Origin: an uncultured Prevotellaceae bacterium
GTDB lineage: Bacteria > Bacteroidota > Bacteroidia > Bacteroidales > Bacteroidaceae
Length of the DNA stretch: 47,862 nucleotides
Direction: 5' to 3'
Assembly (NCBI GenBank): GCA_902799765.1
Contig: CADCBZ010000011.1
Coordinates: 1 to 47,862 of the forward strand
Program-made: the position numbers and the translations under genes
The notes under the pieces: generated by a model
Databases searched by the model: none
What the model was told of the DNA's origin: nothing
Seen by the model: only the letters and a program-made list of their open reading frames with translations
Part shown: positions 25,701 through 32,563 of the stretch, one piece after another
Layout of the letters: every line of letters begins with the position of its first letter
How positions within the stretch are numbered: the stretch's first letter is position 1

Positions 25701-26355
25701 CCATCAGAGGCACATCGCTGGTAAAGGTGATACTGGCCTGTCCGGTCTCCTCATTGAAGCTGTTAAGCGTGGCCTTTTCCCAATCGATGGCGATATAGCG
25801 CGAGTCAAGCTTACGGGCCTGAACCACCCATACCGTATCACTCCGCTGCTCGTCAGAGCTTACCAGCGCCACGTAGCCTTTGCGCTGATTGGTTGACGGG
25901 TTCAACGTTGCCGAGAACTTATACACACCCGTCTCGGCATCCTTACTGCCGAACTCCAGCCAGCCATCACTGACGCTGTAATTGTAATCTACGCTCGAGC
26001 GTACTTTGAATTCAAAGTCCTGCCCCTCGCTTTCCACATAAATAGTGTCGAGATCGGCAAAGATGTACTCGCTGTCGCCAGAGACGTTTTGTACATCATC
26101 GAAATTGTACTGAGTGGTTTTACCTGTGGCCGTTGTCTGGCCTTCGGCGCTTGTGGCTTCCTGCTCGTGGAGTGTGAAGCCAGGTGTCGCATTCTGGAAG
26201 GTCACGCTGTCGATCTTGCTCACATCGTAAGCAACCTTCTTGCCGTTTTTGTCAACAACGACAAGTGTCTGTGCCGTGACCATCATGCTCATCATGGAGA
26301 GCAGCAACGCCATTGCCACCCTCGTCAAAAAGGTTCTTTGAGTAGAATTTTGCAT
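22783..26355 (-). CDS. Large secreted BACON/Big_1 multidomain protein
   Basis: 1190 residues with a signal peptide (about 1-28, ending MMVTAQ). The mature start TLVVVDKNGKKVAYDVSKID is a common Prevotella N-terminal motif. A BACON-like domain follows (about 95-180: WLEFGSKDAETGVYKFSA, then QRKGYVALVSSDEQRSDTVW), then a large beta-rich part of about 400 residues, then two invasin-like Big_1 modules (DAQGNVSVRYTPTAGEKGG and VTDANGKVTVTFTAGADF) and a C-terminal beta-rich region. No catalytic motif was recognised. It is probably a surface or periplasmic binding protein. It starts 30 bp after the winged-helix gene with no clear promoter in between, so it may be expressed from the same operon. Confidence 0.75.
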   Translation of the reverse strand: MQNSTQRTFLTRVAMALLLSMMSMMVTAQTLVVVDKNGKKVAYDVSKIDSVTFQNATPGFTLHEQEATSAEGQTTATGKTTQYNFDDVQNVSGDSEYIFADLDTIYVESEGQDFEFKVRSSVDYNYSVSDGWLEFGSKDAETGVYKFSATLNPSTNQRKGYVALVSSDEQRSDTVWVVQARKLDSRYIAIDWEKATLNSFNEETGQASITFTSDVPLMGDYDVVLLPKDGDFMIRVIDDVQQEDGSKTVSLATRQGVMGNLFKGTKFNLATQKTANTRGFTDDVRTYLPTKVEVFTGNEYVEIYNEENARKGRTRAPQEFENEFVSWEYNKDGEVLWDGGTKGTLSWDKLNFNIGLKGLFSFDFGDVEWEKVRMGDLQHLKIALEGGFNMEMVMKYLVSSSVEWKQEWTLKEDVFKAKYTFMVGTVPVYISVGADLMAEVSLGASGEASITGGIKASNTVTYGVEWDAEEGVSKIAECNKSLELVGPDLDINAHAEARATAYPKIKIGIYKVLCPTISPQPYLKAEADGRLVDNSMVAWNAGVSTGIDLGLGLCLDLFFWKKDLGEFDPINVFDQPLVSLPDEIELQNEKKEQMLITEQKEVKYHVTNKNYLTGTSYNAPGVLVHFEVEGGEISSEYDHTDAQGNVSVRYTPTAGEKGGVVKAEVILGAEPEKEEDAMKADDYSIEAIDYRLTGGSYTIPEGETSVDVTFQLDKYSSTTATWAGEQGRTVAFTATNGTVSPSSGVTDANGKVTVTFTAGADFKEGSVTASVSGSDPSAWSKTSTATIKGENSGGGDDDITDEGLRKAAKQKENVYVIENKKTSETQERSYVTKWSEWNKDKDFFSLSLEDADENGGTQGMIWGHIPLTMADVVLALTGETFANTPGAKFGFDVYEGTQLSADFACFTGEEGMETMGNIKPESKIMLRKTASTANARTRGPEEEAYTGDYELLFYLVFKNQTYNHETQQMEEGDDYEVYGRGTMKMHIPHITSFNLKTDGNYVKVGNSTKVQVTQYYEENATWDWSDVDLVAQYVDYDDRDKDLGFFTWDATTQTLTAVKSNNNKQVSLTFALKSDPNVKSYINVDVGDGWPYTSFTVSPAEQEVTKGSGLSYSVADWAPKVEGEEFDKFAVEIDPDSDPADNFRLAHWTNYDSRLYIYNSNIQPGTYNLRFRLRSDHSIGSTMKITITEE

Positions 26356-26385
26356 AATGAATTGGTTTTAAGTTAGACTATTAAA

Positions 26386-26724
26386 TCATTTTTGATTCTG
26401 TTTTTTCTGATTTCCTTCCTCATCAGGAACGCCTTCGGCGAACATTCTCCGAAGCCCCTGCTCATAGGCTCTGAGGGCTTGATGACCCAAACTGGTGATA
26501 CGGCACACGGTATGTGAAAGCCGACCAAGTCCTGTCTTGTTCACCTCCAAATAGCCCGCTTCCTGTAGTGTCTTGATCTGTACACTCAAGTTACCACGCG
26601 TTGAGTCGGTGATATCGCAAAGATACACGAAGTCGGCACTGTCGAGACTATCGAGCGCCACCATGATTTTCAGTCGCAGCTCGTTATGGAGCAACGGATT
26701 GATAACAGCGAATTTAAATGCCAT
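26386..26724 (-). CDS. Winged-helix transcriptional regulator
   Basis: 112 residues. The fold is read from LLHNELRLKIMVALDSLD, FVYLCDITDSTRGNLSVQIKTLQEAGYLEV (helix-turn-helix) and a wing with GRLSHTVCRITSLGHQAL; this is the MarR/ArsR-like 'winged helix DNA-binding' group common in Bacteroidota. The start MAFKFAVINP overlaps the end of the membrane-protein gene by 11 bp, so the two are translationally coupled. Such regulator/membrane-protein pairs usually autoregulate. The charged, Gln/Lys-rich C-terminus is probably disordered. Confidence 0.82.
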   Translation of the reverse strand: MAFKFAVINPLLHNELRLKIMVALDSLDSADFVYLCDITDSTRGNLSVQIKTLQEAGYLEVNKTGLGRLSHTVCRITSLGHQALRAYEQGLRRMFAEGVPDEEGNQKKQNQK

Positions 26725-27304
26725 GGTTTTTAATTGATTGGTTATACATATGCCCTGGAATAATAAGAGCGACAACAACCACCAGTGCAGCTATCAGCAG
26801 CTGCCAAGGCCACATGTCACCCTGAAAAATGAGAGAAACAAATGATAAGGCGGCCCCCATCATGCCGCACACCATTTTGGGTCTAAAGCGCATAATCATG
26901 CCTGTGATGAAGCAACCCAGACTAACGATGATGCCCTGACAGGTACAGTAACACTGTCCGAAAATACCAGCAAAGCCCATAGATAATCCACAAACAAAAC
27001 TCAAGAATCCTAAGAATACCCACATCCTTAAAATTAGGCTATTTTCTTTCGTCCGGCAGTGTTTACGGTCATAGTCTTTATGCAAATTGTACATCATCAG
27101 CGGTGCACCCACCAAAGGAATGCCAACCCAAAGCCACCAACACCAGTTCTTACCTAACAGAATCAGTGCGGCGAACTCCAACAGCAGGAAGAAAGCGGTA
27201 GGATAACCCCAGATCAGAAACGGATTCAGTCCGGTCATCTCCTTCGGCACCATCACTTCACTACGTATTTGGGCAATAATATCGAGTTCTCGGTTTACTT
27301 TCAT
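26714..27304 (-). CDS. Multi-pass membrane protein paired with the regulator
   Basis: 196 residues. A short cytoplasmic N-terminal helix (MKVNRELDIIAQIRSEVMVP) precedes about six hydrophobic segments (for example PFLIWGYPTAFFLLLEFAAL, MWVFLGFLSFVCGLSMGFAG, LLIAALVVVVALIIPGHMY). I do not recognise a family. The start was chosen at the ATG 22 bp downstream of the -7 box rather than an upstream in-frame ATG at 27328 that lies next to the box. The overlap with the winged-helix gene suggests it senses a signal or controls the regulator, which is inference. Confidence 0.75.
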   Translation of the reverse strand: MKVNRELDIIAQIRSEVMVPKEMTGLNPFLIWGYPTAFFLLLEFAALILLGKNWCWWLWVGIPLVGAPLMMYNLHKDYDRKHCRTKENSLILRMWVFLGFLSFVCGLSMGFAGIFGQCYCTCQGIIVSLGCFITGMIMRFRPKMVCGMMGAALSFVSLIFQGDMWPWQLLIAALVVVVALIIPGHMYNQSIKNHGI

Positions 27305-27325
27305 GAGCGTTAATAGATGATAATG

Positions 27326-27356
27326 CAAATATAAGGTTTATTTTTTAAACATTCAA
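27326..27356 (-). promoter_or_regulatory. Promoter of the membrane-protein/regulator/surface-protein operon
   Basis: On the minus strand, TATATTTG (27333-27326) with TTG (27356-27354) 20 bp upstream. The leader to the ATG at 27304 is about 15-18 nt. Confidence 0.6.
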
Positions 27357-27426
27357 GAATTCTGCTTCTTTTTTTTCATAAATTAACAAACTGTATTCTT
27401 TATACGCATTGAAGCACGGACAGTCG

Positions 27427-27456
27427 CGGTCTTGACAGTGGGACGTATCAAGACCG
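27427..27456. repeat. 9-bp perfect inverted repeat in the 344-bp gene-free gap
   Basis: CGGTCTTGA (27427-27435) and TCAAGACCG (27448-27456) with a 12-nt loop. The gap between the membrane-protein gene and the hydrolase gene (27305-27648) holds two promoters, this hairpin, an 11-nt tandem repeat and a short relic also found near 45.4 kb. Confidence 0.75.
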
Positions 27457-27460
27457 TTAC

Positions 27461-27515
27461 GTAGCGCTAAGGTAGCGCTAAGGTTCCGCTAAGGTAGCGC
27501 TAAGGTTCCGCCTAG
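27461..27515 (+). repeat. Five tandem copies of an 11-nt repeat
   Basis: The unit is GTAGCGCTAAG, with units 3 and 5 varied (GTTCCGCTAAG and GTTCCGCCTAG). The array is 55 bp, head to tail, without spacers. It lies between the inverted repeat and the LFKLYQQLT relic. Too short and unspaced for a CRISPR array; slippage expansion is the likely origin. Confidence 0.85.
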
Positions 27516-27525
27516 CTAGCATCTA

Positions 27526-27570
27526 CCAATGCGTGAACTCTTCAAACTCTACCAGCAACTTACGGAATAA
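27526..27570 (+). repeat. Relic element copy A (encodes ...LFKLYQQLTE-stop)
   Basis: This 45-bp stretch reads PMRELFKLYQQLTE-stop and matches 45424-45378 on the minus strand (PVRGQLFKLYQQLTK-stop). Most differences are at third codon positions (TTC/TTT, AAA/AAG, CTT/CTC), as expected of a formerly coding sequence. No start or longer open frame is left here. Confidence 0.55.
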
Positions 27571-27586
27571 AAAAACAGCGGAAAGA

Positions 27587-27617
27587 TTGGGAAGTTTGCT
27601 GGAAAGTTGTATATTTG
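27587..27617 (+). promoter_or_regulatory. Promoter of the alpha/beta hydrolase gene
   Basis: TATATTTG (27610-27617) with TTG (27587-27589) 20 bp upstream, ending 31 bp before the ATG. Confidence 0.65.
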
Positions 27618-27648
27618 CAGGCGGTAATTAAGGTTATTCGACGAAAAT

Positions 27649-28572
27649 ATGAAGAAAGTAATATGGACTTTGGCTGTCGTTGTGATCGTATTTGTGATCG
27701 CGCTCATTGGTGGCAGCTTTTATATGCTGGACTATTCGCTGGCTCCCGATCCGAACCGGCTGGATACCGACTCGTGTTATAGGCAGCAGTTCGAAAAGTA
27801 TCCTGAGAGTAAGGTGTGGGTTGACAGCTTGCGAAGCATCGACGCTTTGCGCGACACGTTCCTGACGATGCCGACGGGGGAGCGTCATCATGCTTTCTAT
27901 GTGAATAGGGGCAGTACCCGTACGGCTCTTGTGATTCACGGTTGGCGTGATTGTGCCATCAAGTTCTTTTGGCTGGCACGTATCTATGAGCATGAGCTGG
28001 GGTATAACGTGGTGATCCCAGATTTGCACGGCTGTGGTGAGAGCGAGGGTGATGCCATCCAGATGGGTAGGAAGGACCGGCTCGATGCACTGCATTGGCT
28101 GAAGACCTTCCAGACCGACACGATGGTGGTGCATGGCGTCTCGATGGGTGCAGCCACCACCATGATGCTTTCAGGAGAGAAGATGCCTGATGGTATTAAG
28201 GATCTGCGCTTTGTGGAGGATTGCGGCTATACCAGCGTGTGGGATGAGTTTGCCGGGCAACTGGAAGAGCAGTTCGGCTTGCCTCCCTTCCCGTTGATGC
28301 ATGCCACGAGTCTGCTCTGTCAATTGTGCTATGGCTGGAACTTCAGTGAGGCGTCGGCCTTAGAACAGGTCAGAAAGTGCCAATACCCGATGCTCTTTAT
28401 TCATGGCAGCATCGACACGTTTGTACCTACGGCGATGGTATATCCCCTCTATGAAGCGAAACCCGGCACCAAGGCGCTTTGGATAGCCGATGGTGCCGAG
28501 CATGCTTTGTCATATCATGAGCATAAGGCCGAATACATCTCAAAACTTCGTGCCTTCTGCCTGGATCAGTGA
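27649..28572 (+). CDS. Membrane-anchored alpha/beta hydrolase
   Basis: 307 residues. An N-terminal hydrophobic helix (about 4-26) without a lipobox should act as a signal anchor, placing the enzyme outside the cytoplasm. The alpha/beta hydrolase fold shows HGWRDCA (oxyanion region), the nucleophile elbow GVSMGA with Ser165, Asp256 in HGSIDTFVP and His285 in AEHALSYH, a complete triad. It resembles the serine-aminopeptidase-like/'alpha/beta hydrolase' group common in Bacteroidota; the substrate cannot be read. Its 3' end overlaps the convergent GH43 gene by 7 bp. Confidence 0.85.
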   Translation: MKKVIWTLAVVVIVFVIALIGGSFYMLDYSLAPDPNRLDTDSCYRQQFEKYPESKVWVDSLRSIDALRDTFLTMPTGERHHAFYVNRGSTRTALVIHGWRDCAIKFFWLARIYEHELGYNVVIPDLHGCGESEGDAIQMGRKDRLDALHWLKTFQTDTMVVHGVSMGAATTMMLSGEKMPDGIKDLRFVEDCGYTSVWDEFAGQLEEQFGLPPFPLMHATSLLCQLCYGWNFSEASALEQVRKCQYPMLFIHGSIDTFVPTAMVYPLYEAKPGTKALWIADGAEHALSYHEHKAEYISKLRAFCLDQ

Positions 28573-30017
28573 TGGCGGAAATTCCACTTGGAATTGTCGC
28601 TGTTGAAATCGTATGTAGCGAGGGTAGGCGTGGAGTCGCCTGCACTGTAGAGACAGATGCTGGTGTTGACGCCCGCCTGTCCGGGGATCGCCTTCGGCAT
28701 GATGCGGAAGGTGCCGTCGGTGAGCTGCTCGATACGCCAGAGCTGTTCGTCAGCGCCTGTATAGACTGGAACGGTAGTCACCTCCTTGTCGGCGGTAGCA
28801 GCCAATGCGCGGTCAGTACCTTCGATGGTAATCTTGAAGTAGGGATTGCTGAGATAGCCGCCTGCCTCGTTGACGGGCGTGATGGTCCAACGCTGGTGGG
28901 GACGATGCATATAGTCGCCGATACGGGCGGGGATGTTGCCCTCGGGCCATGTGCCGATGACATCATTTAACGTCTGGTTGGCGATGGGCTTGGGCGGCTG
29001 CTGCATCTGCTCGCGGTTGAACCAACCCTGACGCTCCTGCGGTATGCGGACGAAATCGACGGCGAGCTCTAAGGCATAGCCGCGACGCTCAGACTCAATC
29101 TCGAAGGTGCCACCCTTGAAATTCTCGCCAGCCACAGGCCAGCCGTTCTTCCATACCAACGGACGGATGGCAAGAACGCTACGGCCACTCAGCTCGAAGT
29201 CGGCCTCCCAGTGGAACGACATCACCTCGACGCCCTCATCGATGATGTAGCGTCCGAAGTGACCTGCTCCGCAGGCACGATCTTCAGCGGCAATCACCAT
29301 CTTACCGCCGCCGTGGAACATATCGCGGCCTACGTTGTCGAGATAGGGCCCTTCCACGCTCTTGGAACGGCCTACCACGATATTATAGGTGGAGTTGACA
29401 CCGTCACAGCAGGTGCCGTGGGTGCCAAGCAGGTAATACCAACCGTCGCGATACATCAGGTCGGAGGCCTCGCAGTCGATGGCGATGTCTTTCTCCTGGT
29501 TGCCTTTCACACGGAAGCCCGTCTTGGGATCGAGCTCGATGAGGCGGATGGTGCCGAAATAGGTGCCGTAGCTCACCCACAGACGACCTGTCGTGGGATC
29601 GAGGAGCAGACCCGGGTCGATGGCATCCTGATCTTCCATACCGTCGGAGTAGCAGACTTCGACCGCCTCGCTCCATTTGAAGTCGGGCGACTGCGGATCG
29701 AGGGTTTTGTTCCACATGGTGAGGATGCGGCCTGCATGACCGCCACCGAGACCACCACCCGTAGCACCGTAGATACAGAGATATCGGTCGCCGATCTTCA
29801 GGACGTCGGGGGCAGCACCGCCACCGGGACGGTCGGCGCCACTGTACCAGCTCCAGCCGTCGGCAGAGATGAGACCGCCGCCACCAGTGCCGAAGGTGTA
29901 ATACTTGCCATCACACTCGGCCAGGCTCGATGGGTCGTGGATATAGGGTTCGCCTATCTGGGCTTGAGCAGCTACTGCAAGGCTGAGAGCCGCCAGGATT
30001 GTATGTAGTCTTTTCAT
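28566..30017 (-). CDS. Secreted GH43-family glycosidase with C-terminal ricin-like domain
   Basis: 483 residues with a signal peptide ending AVAAQAQ. The five-bladed beta-propeller GH43 catalytic domain has its three carboxylates visible: Asp28 in YIHDPSS, Asp in DAIDPGLLLD and Glu in DCEASDLMY. GH43 members remove arabinofuranosyl or xylosyl units or cut arabinan. The C-terminal 130 residues (HQRWTITPVNEAGGYLSNPYF, ADEQLWRIEQLTDGTFRIM, DNSKWNFRHH) look like a ricin-type beta-trefoil, a carbohydrate-binding module. The start was chosen at MKRLHTILAAL; the frame is open further upstream but lacks a signal peptide there. It begins 1 bp after the upstream GH43 stop, so the two are coupled and probably attack the same polysaccharide. 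Confidence 0.85.
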   Translation of the reverse strand: MKRLHTILAALSLAVAAQAQIGEPYIHDPSSLAECDGKYYTFGTGGGGLISADGWSWYSGADRPGGGAAPDVLKIGDRYLCIYGATGGGLGGGHAGRILTMWNKTLDPQSPDFKWSEAVEVCYSDGMEDQDAIDPGLLLDPTTGRLWVSYGTYFGTIRLIELDPKTGFRVKGNQEKDIAIDCEASDLMYRDGWYYLLGTHGTCCDGVNSTYNIVVGRSKSVEGPYLDNVGRDMFHGGGKMVIAAEDRACGAGHFGRYIIDEGVEVMSFHWEADFELSGRSVLAIRPLVWKNGWPVAGENFKGGTFEIESERRGYALELAVDFVRIPQERQGWFNREQMQQPPKPIANQTLNDVIGTWPEGNIPARIGDYMHRPHQRWTITPVNEAGGYLSNPYFKITIEGTDRALAATADKEVTTVPVYTGADEQLWRIEQLTDGTFRIMPKAIPGQAGVNTSICLYSAGDSTPTLATYDFNSDNSKWNFRHH

Positions 30018-30018
30018 C

Positions 30019-32106
30019 TTATTGTGCTTTGATTGAATAGTTAGTGACAGGGTTACCTTTCTCGTCGAGGAAACGGACACAGAAGTCGCTCATGCCCGGG
30101 CCGTTGATGATGGCACCACGCAGGATGTTACGGCCTTTCTTCAAGGTGAGGCGTGGCGACATGGCATCGTCCTCCACCATACGGCGGTCGCCGGAGAGCA
30201 ACAGGGCCTCCTGGCCGTTCAGCCACCACATGGAGGCAGAGTTGGAGCCGACGGCAAGACGCACGTTCTCGATGTCCTCAGGGCAGTCGATGATGGTGAC
30301 GGCCCAGAAGAGCACACCATAGACCTGCTGTCCCCACTTCTCGGCGAAGCGGAAGAGCTTGACGTTAAAGTTCTCGCTGTCGAGGGCGTGCCAGGTGAGA
30401 TTTTGGGTGACTGTCTTCACCTCGGGCTGGGCAGGTGCTTCAGCACCACGGCCGAAACCGGCAGGGGCCTGCTCCTGTTTGAAGGTGGCCTTCACCTTCT
30501 GACCATCCTTAGGTACGATGGTCTGCTGACCCTTGAAGTACTCCCTGTTGAAGTGTTCACGCAGATAGGTATCGGTGAAGACGGTGTTGCCGGGATTGGG
30601 TTTGTCGATGGGCTCCAGGAGCAGCCAACGACGGATGAAGCCGTTGTCGTCGGGCTTGGCAGCGGCAGCAGTAGCCGGTGAGAAATACTTGGGGCGGTTT
30701 TTGAACTGAATCCAATCGACGCTGACACCGGCATCACCCTCACAGGTGATCACCAGGTCGCTGACACCCTTCAGGGGGTATGCCAACGGTGCCGTCATCG
30801 TGAGCCACTGGTTGCTGTAGTCACGACGGAACATGGCGGGCATGCCTGCAGGCGTCTCGGGTTTCACGGTCATATCGATCTTCGCAATGATTTGACCGTC
30901 GGCACTCTTCTCACGGATGTAGAAGGCGGTGTTGTCGGCTGCCTTGGCAGAGACTACCAGGTAACCGTCGGTCAGACAGTCGAAGTCAATATCCTTGTAA
31001 TAGATCCAACTGCCTTTCTTGGGCAGATTGGCCTGGAAGCTGCGGAAAGTGTTGACGGTGTCGATGAGCTGGGTGGTCACATCGTCGCTGGCGCTGCTGT
31101 AACGGTCGATCTCGATCTTCTCCGTAGCCTGGTTGATACCTACGCCACGCATGGTCTGCTTCACCTCCTGGATTGTGCCGTCGGGATTGAAGAACAGCTT
31201 CTCGATACATACCGAACGACGTTTGTCATCACGGGGTGAGAAGTGGTTACGATGATAGAACAGATACCACTGGCCCTTGTAATTGATGATGCTGTGGTGG
31301 TTGGTCCAACAGCCGTTGTCGTGCTCAGGCATGATCAGTCCCTTATACTCATACGGTCCCATCGGGTTCTTACTCATGGCATAGCCGAGGACCTCGGTGT
31401 TCTCCCTCACGTATGGATAGGTGAGATAGTAGTTGCCATTATACTCGAAGGCGAACGGACCCTCCGCCTGACGGTTGGGCAGGTCTTTCAGACAATGGAC
31501 ACCCTTCACCACAAACTCGCGATTTCCCCATTTGAGCGTATCTGTCGGGTTGTCGTCAGCGAGTTCCTTCATATTGGGCTTGAGTTTGGCACAAAATCCT
31601 GCTCCCCAGAAGATATAAGCGTTACCATCGGAAGCCTGCAGTACACAGGGGTCGATGCCATTGATACCCTTGATATTCTCCGGCTCAAGGATGAACGGAC
31701 CCTCGGGACTGTCAGCGATAGCGACACCGACACCAAATCCCATGCCTTCTTTAAGGATAGATGGGAAATAGAAATAGTACTTCCCGTTTCGCTCGATACA
31801 GTCAGGCGCCCACATCGAATAGGAATCAGGTTTCACCCAGGGTACTTTGTTCTGGGTGACAATCACACCATGATCGGTCCAGTCGGTCAGGTTCTCGGAT
31901 GAAAATACATGGTAGTCCTCCATACAGAACCAGTCTTGACGCTGTCCTTCGGGGGGGAAGATGTCATGCGACGGATAGAGGTACACCTTGTTATTAAATA
32001 CACGGGCGGTCGGATCAGCAGCAAACTGATCACGGATCACCGGATTCTGGGCCTGTGCCAGCAATGGCAAAGCCAGAAGAGATACGAATAGTTGTTTTTT
32101 TATCAT
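30019..32106 (-). CDS. Secreted GH43-family glycosidase with CBM6-like and extra C-terminal domain
   Basis: 695 residues with a signal peptide (MIKKQLFVSLLALPLLAQAQ). The GH43 propeller has Asp31 in FAADPTAR (general base), Asp in GINGIDPCVL and Glu in RQAEGPFAFEY (general acid). A CBM6-like beta-sandwich follows (about 355-490, with WIYYKDIDFDCLTDGYLVV and VSVDWIQFKNRP). The last 170 residues form a further beta-rich domain (MWWLNGQEALLLSGDRRM, LKKGRNILRGAIINGPGMSD) like the linker/jelly-roll modules of Prevotella xylanolytic enzymes. Arabinofuranosidase/xylosidase activity is the family expectation. It starts 1 bp after the MgtC-like stop. No SusC/SusD pair lies nearby. Confidence 0.85.
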   Translation of the reverse strand: MIKKQLFVSLLALPLLAQAQNPVIRDQFAADPTARVFNNKVYLYPSHDIFPPEGQRQDWFCMEDYHVFSSENLTDWTDHGVIVTQNKVPWVKPDSYSMWAPDCIERNGKYYFYFPSILKEGMGFGVGVAIADSPEGPFILEPENIKGINGIDPCVLQASDGNAYIFWGAGFCAKLKPNMKELADDNPTDTLKWGNREFVVKGVHCLKDLPNRQAEGPFAFEYNGNYYLTYPYVRENTEVLGYAMSKNPMGPYEYKGLIMPEHDNGCWTNHHSIINYKGQWYLFYHRNHFSPRDDKRRSVCIEKLFFNPDGTIQEVKQTMRGVGINQATEKIEIDRYSSASDDVTTQLIDTVNTFRSFQANLPKKGSWIYYKDIDFDCLTDGYLVVSAKAADNTAFYIREKSADGQIIAKIDMTVKPETPAGMPAMFRRDYSNQWLTMTAPLAYPLKGVSDLVITCEGDAGVSVDWIQFKNRPKYFSPATAAAAKPDDNGFIRRWLLLEPIDKPNPGNTVFTDTYLREHFNREYFKGQQTIVPKDGQKVKATFKQEQAPAGFGRGAEAPAQPEVKTVTQNLTWHALDSENFNVKLFRFAEKWGQQVYGVLFWAVTIIDCPEDIENVRLAVGSNSASMWWLNGQEALLLSGDRRMVEDDAMSPRLTLKKGRNILRGAIINGPGMSDFCVRFLDEKGNPVTNYSIKAQ

Positions 32107-32107
32107 G

Positions 32108-32560
32108 TCAGTTATTCCTGTGTTTGTCGAATTTGTGAAGGATGAAGTTGAAGGCCTCCAGACCTGCCAGCACGAGTATGGTTGCCGCCGTAGCCAGGAC
32201 GTACATGCCACCACCACAAGCCAGACCGATGGCAGCTACCACCCAGACACCGGCAGCGGTGGTCAGACCGCGTACCACATTCTCGCTCTTCTGGAAGATG
32301 ATGGTGCCGGCACCGATGAAACCGATGCCCGACACGACCTGGGCAGCTATGCGTGACACATCGAGACGATGGCCTGGCAGGCTGACCACCTCCTCAAAGC
32401 CGTAGGCTGACACGATCATAAACAGGGCAGAGCCTAAGGCCACTAAGAAGTGGGTGCGGAAGCCGGCCTCCTTGGCACGGTATTCGCGCTCCAGACCGAT
32501 CACACCACCTAATAAGGCTGCTACGAAGATACGCAGCACAAATTCCCAAGTCATATCCAT
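32108..32560 (-). CDS. MgtC/SapB family membrane protein
   Basis: 150 residues with four to five hydrophobic segments and the family signature GLEREYRAKEAGFRTHFLVALGSALF near the N-terminus, then GIGFIGAGTIIF and VRGLTTAAGVWVVAAIGLA. The family is linked to Mg2+ homeostasis and membrane-potential control; the exact role here is unknown. It lies 3 bp after the acetyltransferase stop and 1 bp before the GH43 start, an odd companion for glycosidases. Confidence 0.9.
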   Translation of the reverse strand: MDMTWEFVLRIFVAALLGGVIGLEREYRAKEAGFRTHFLVALGSALFMIVSAYGFEEVVSLPGHRLDVSRIAAQVVSGIGFIGAGTIIFQKSENVVRGLTTAAGVWVVAAIGLACGGGMYVLATAATILVLAGLEAFNFILHKFDKHRNN

Positions 32561-32563
32561 AAA

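Noticed and set aside
27461-27515. Possible CRISPR array
   Set aside because: The 11-nt units are head to tail without spacers, and no cas gene is nearby.
29211-30008. 265-codon plus-strand open frame
   Set aside because: Shadow of the GH43 gene on the other strand, which has signal peptide, catalytic residues and operon context.
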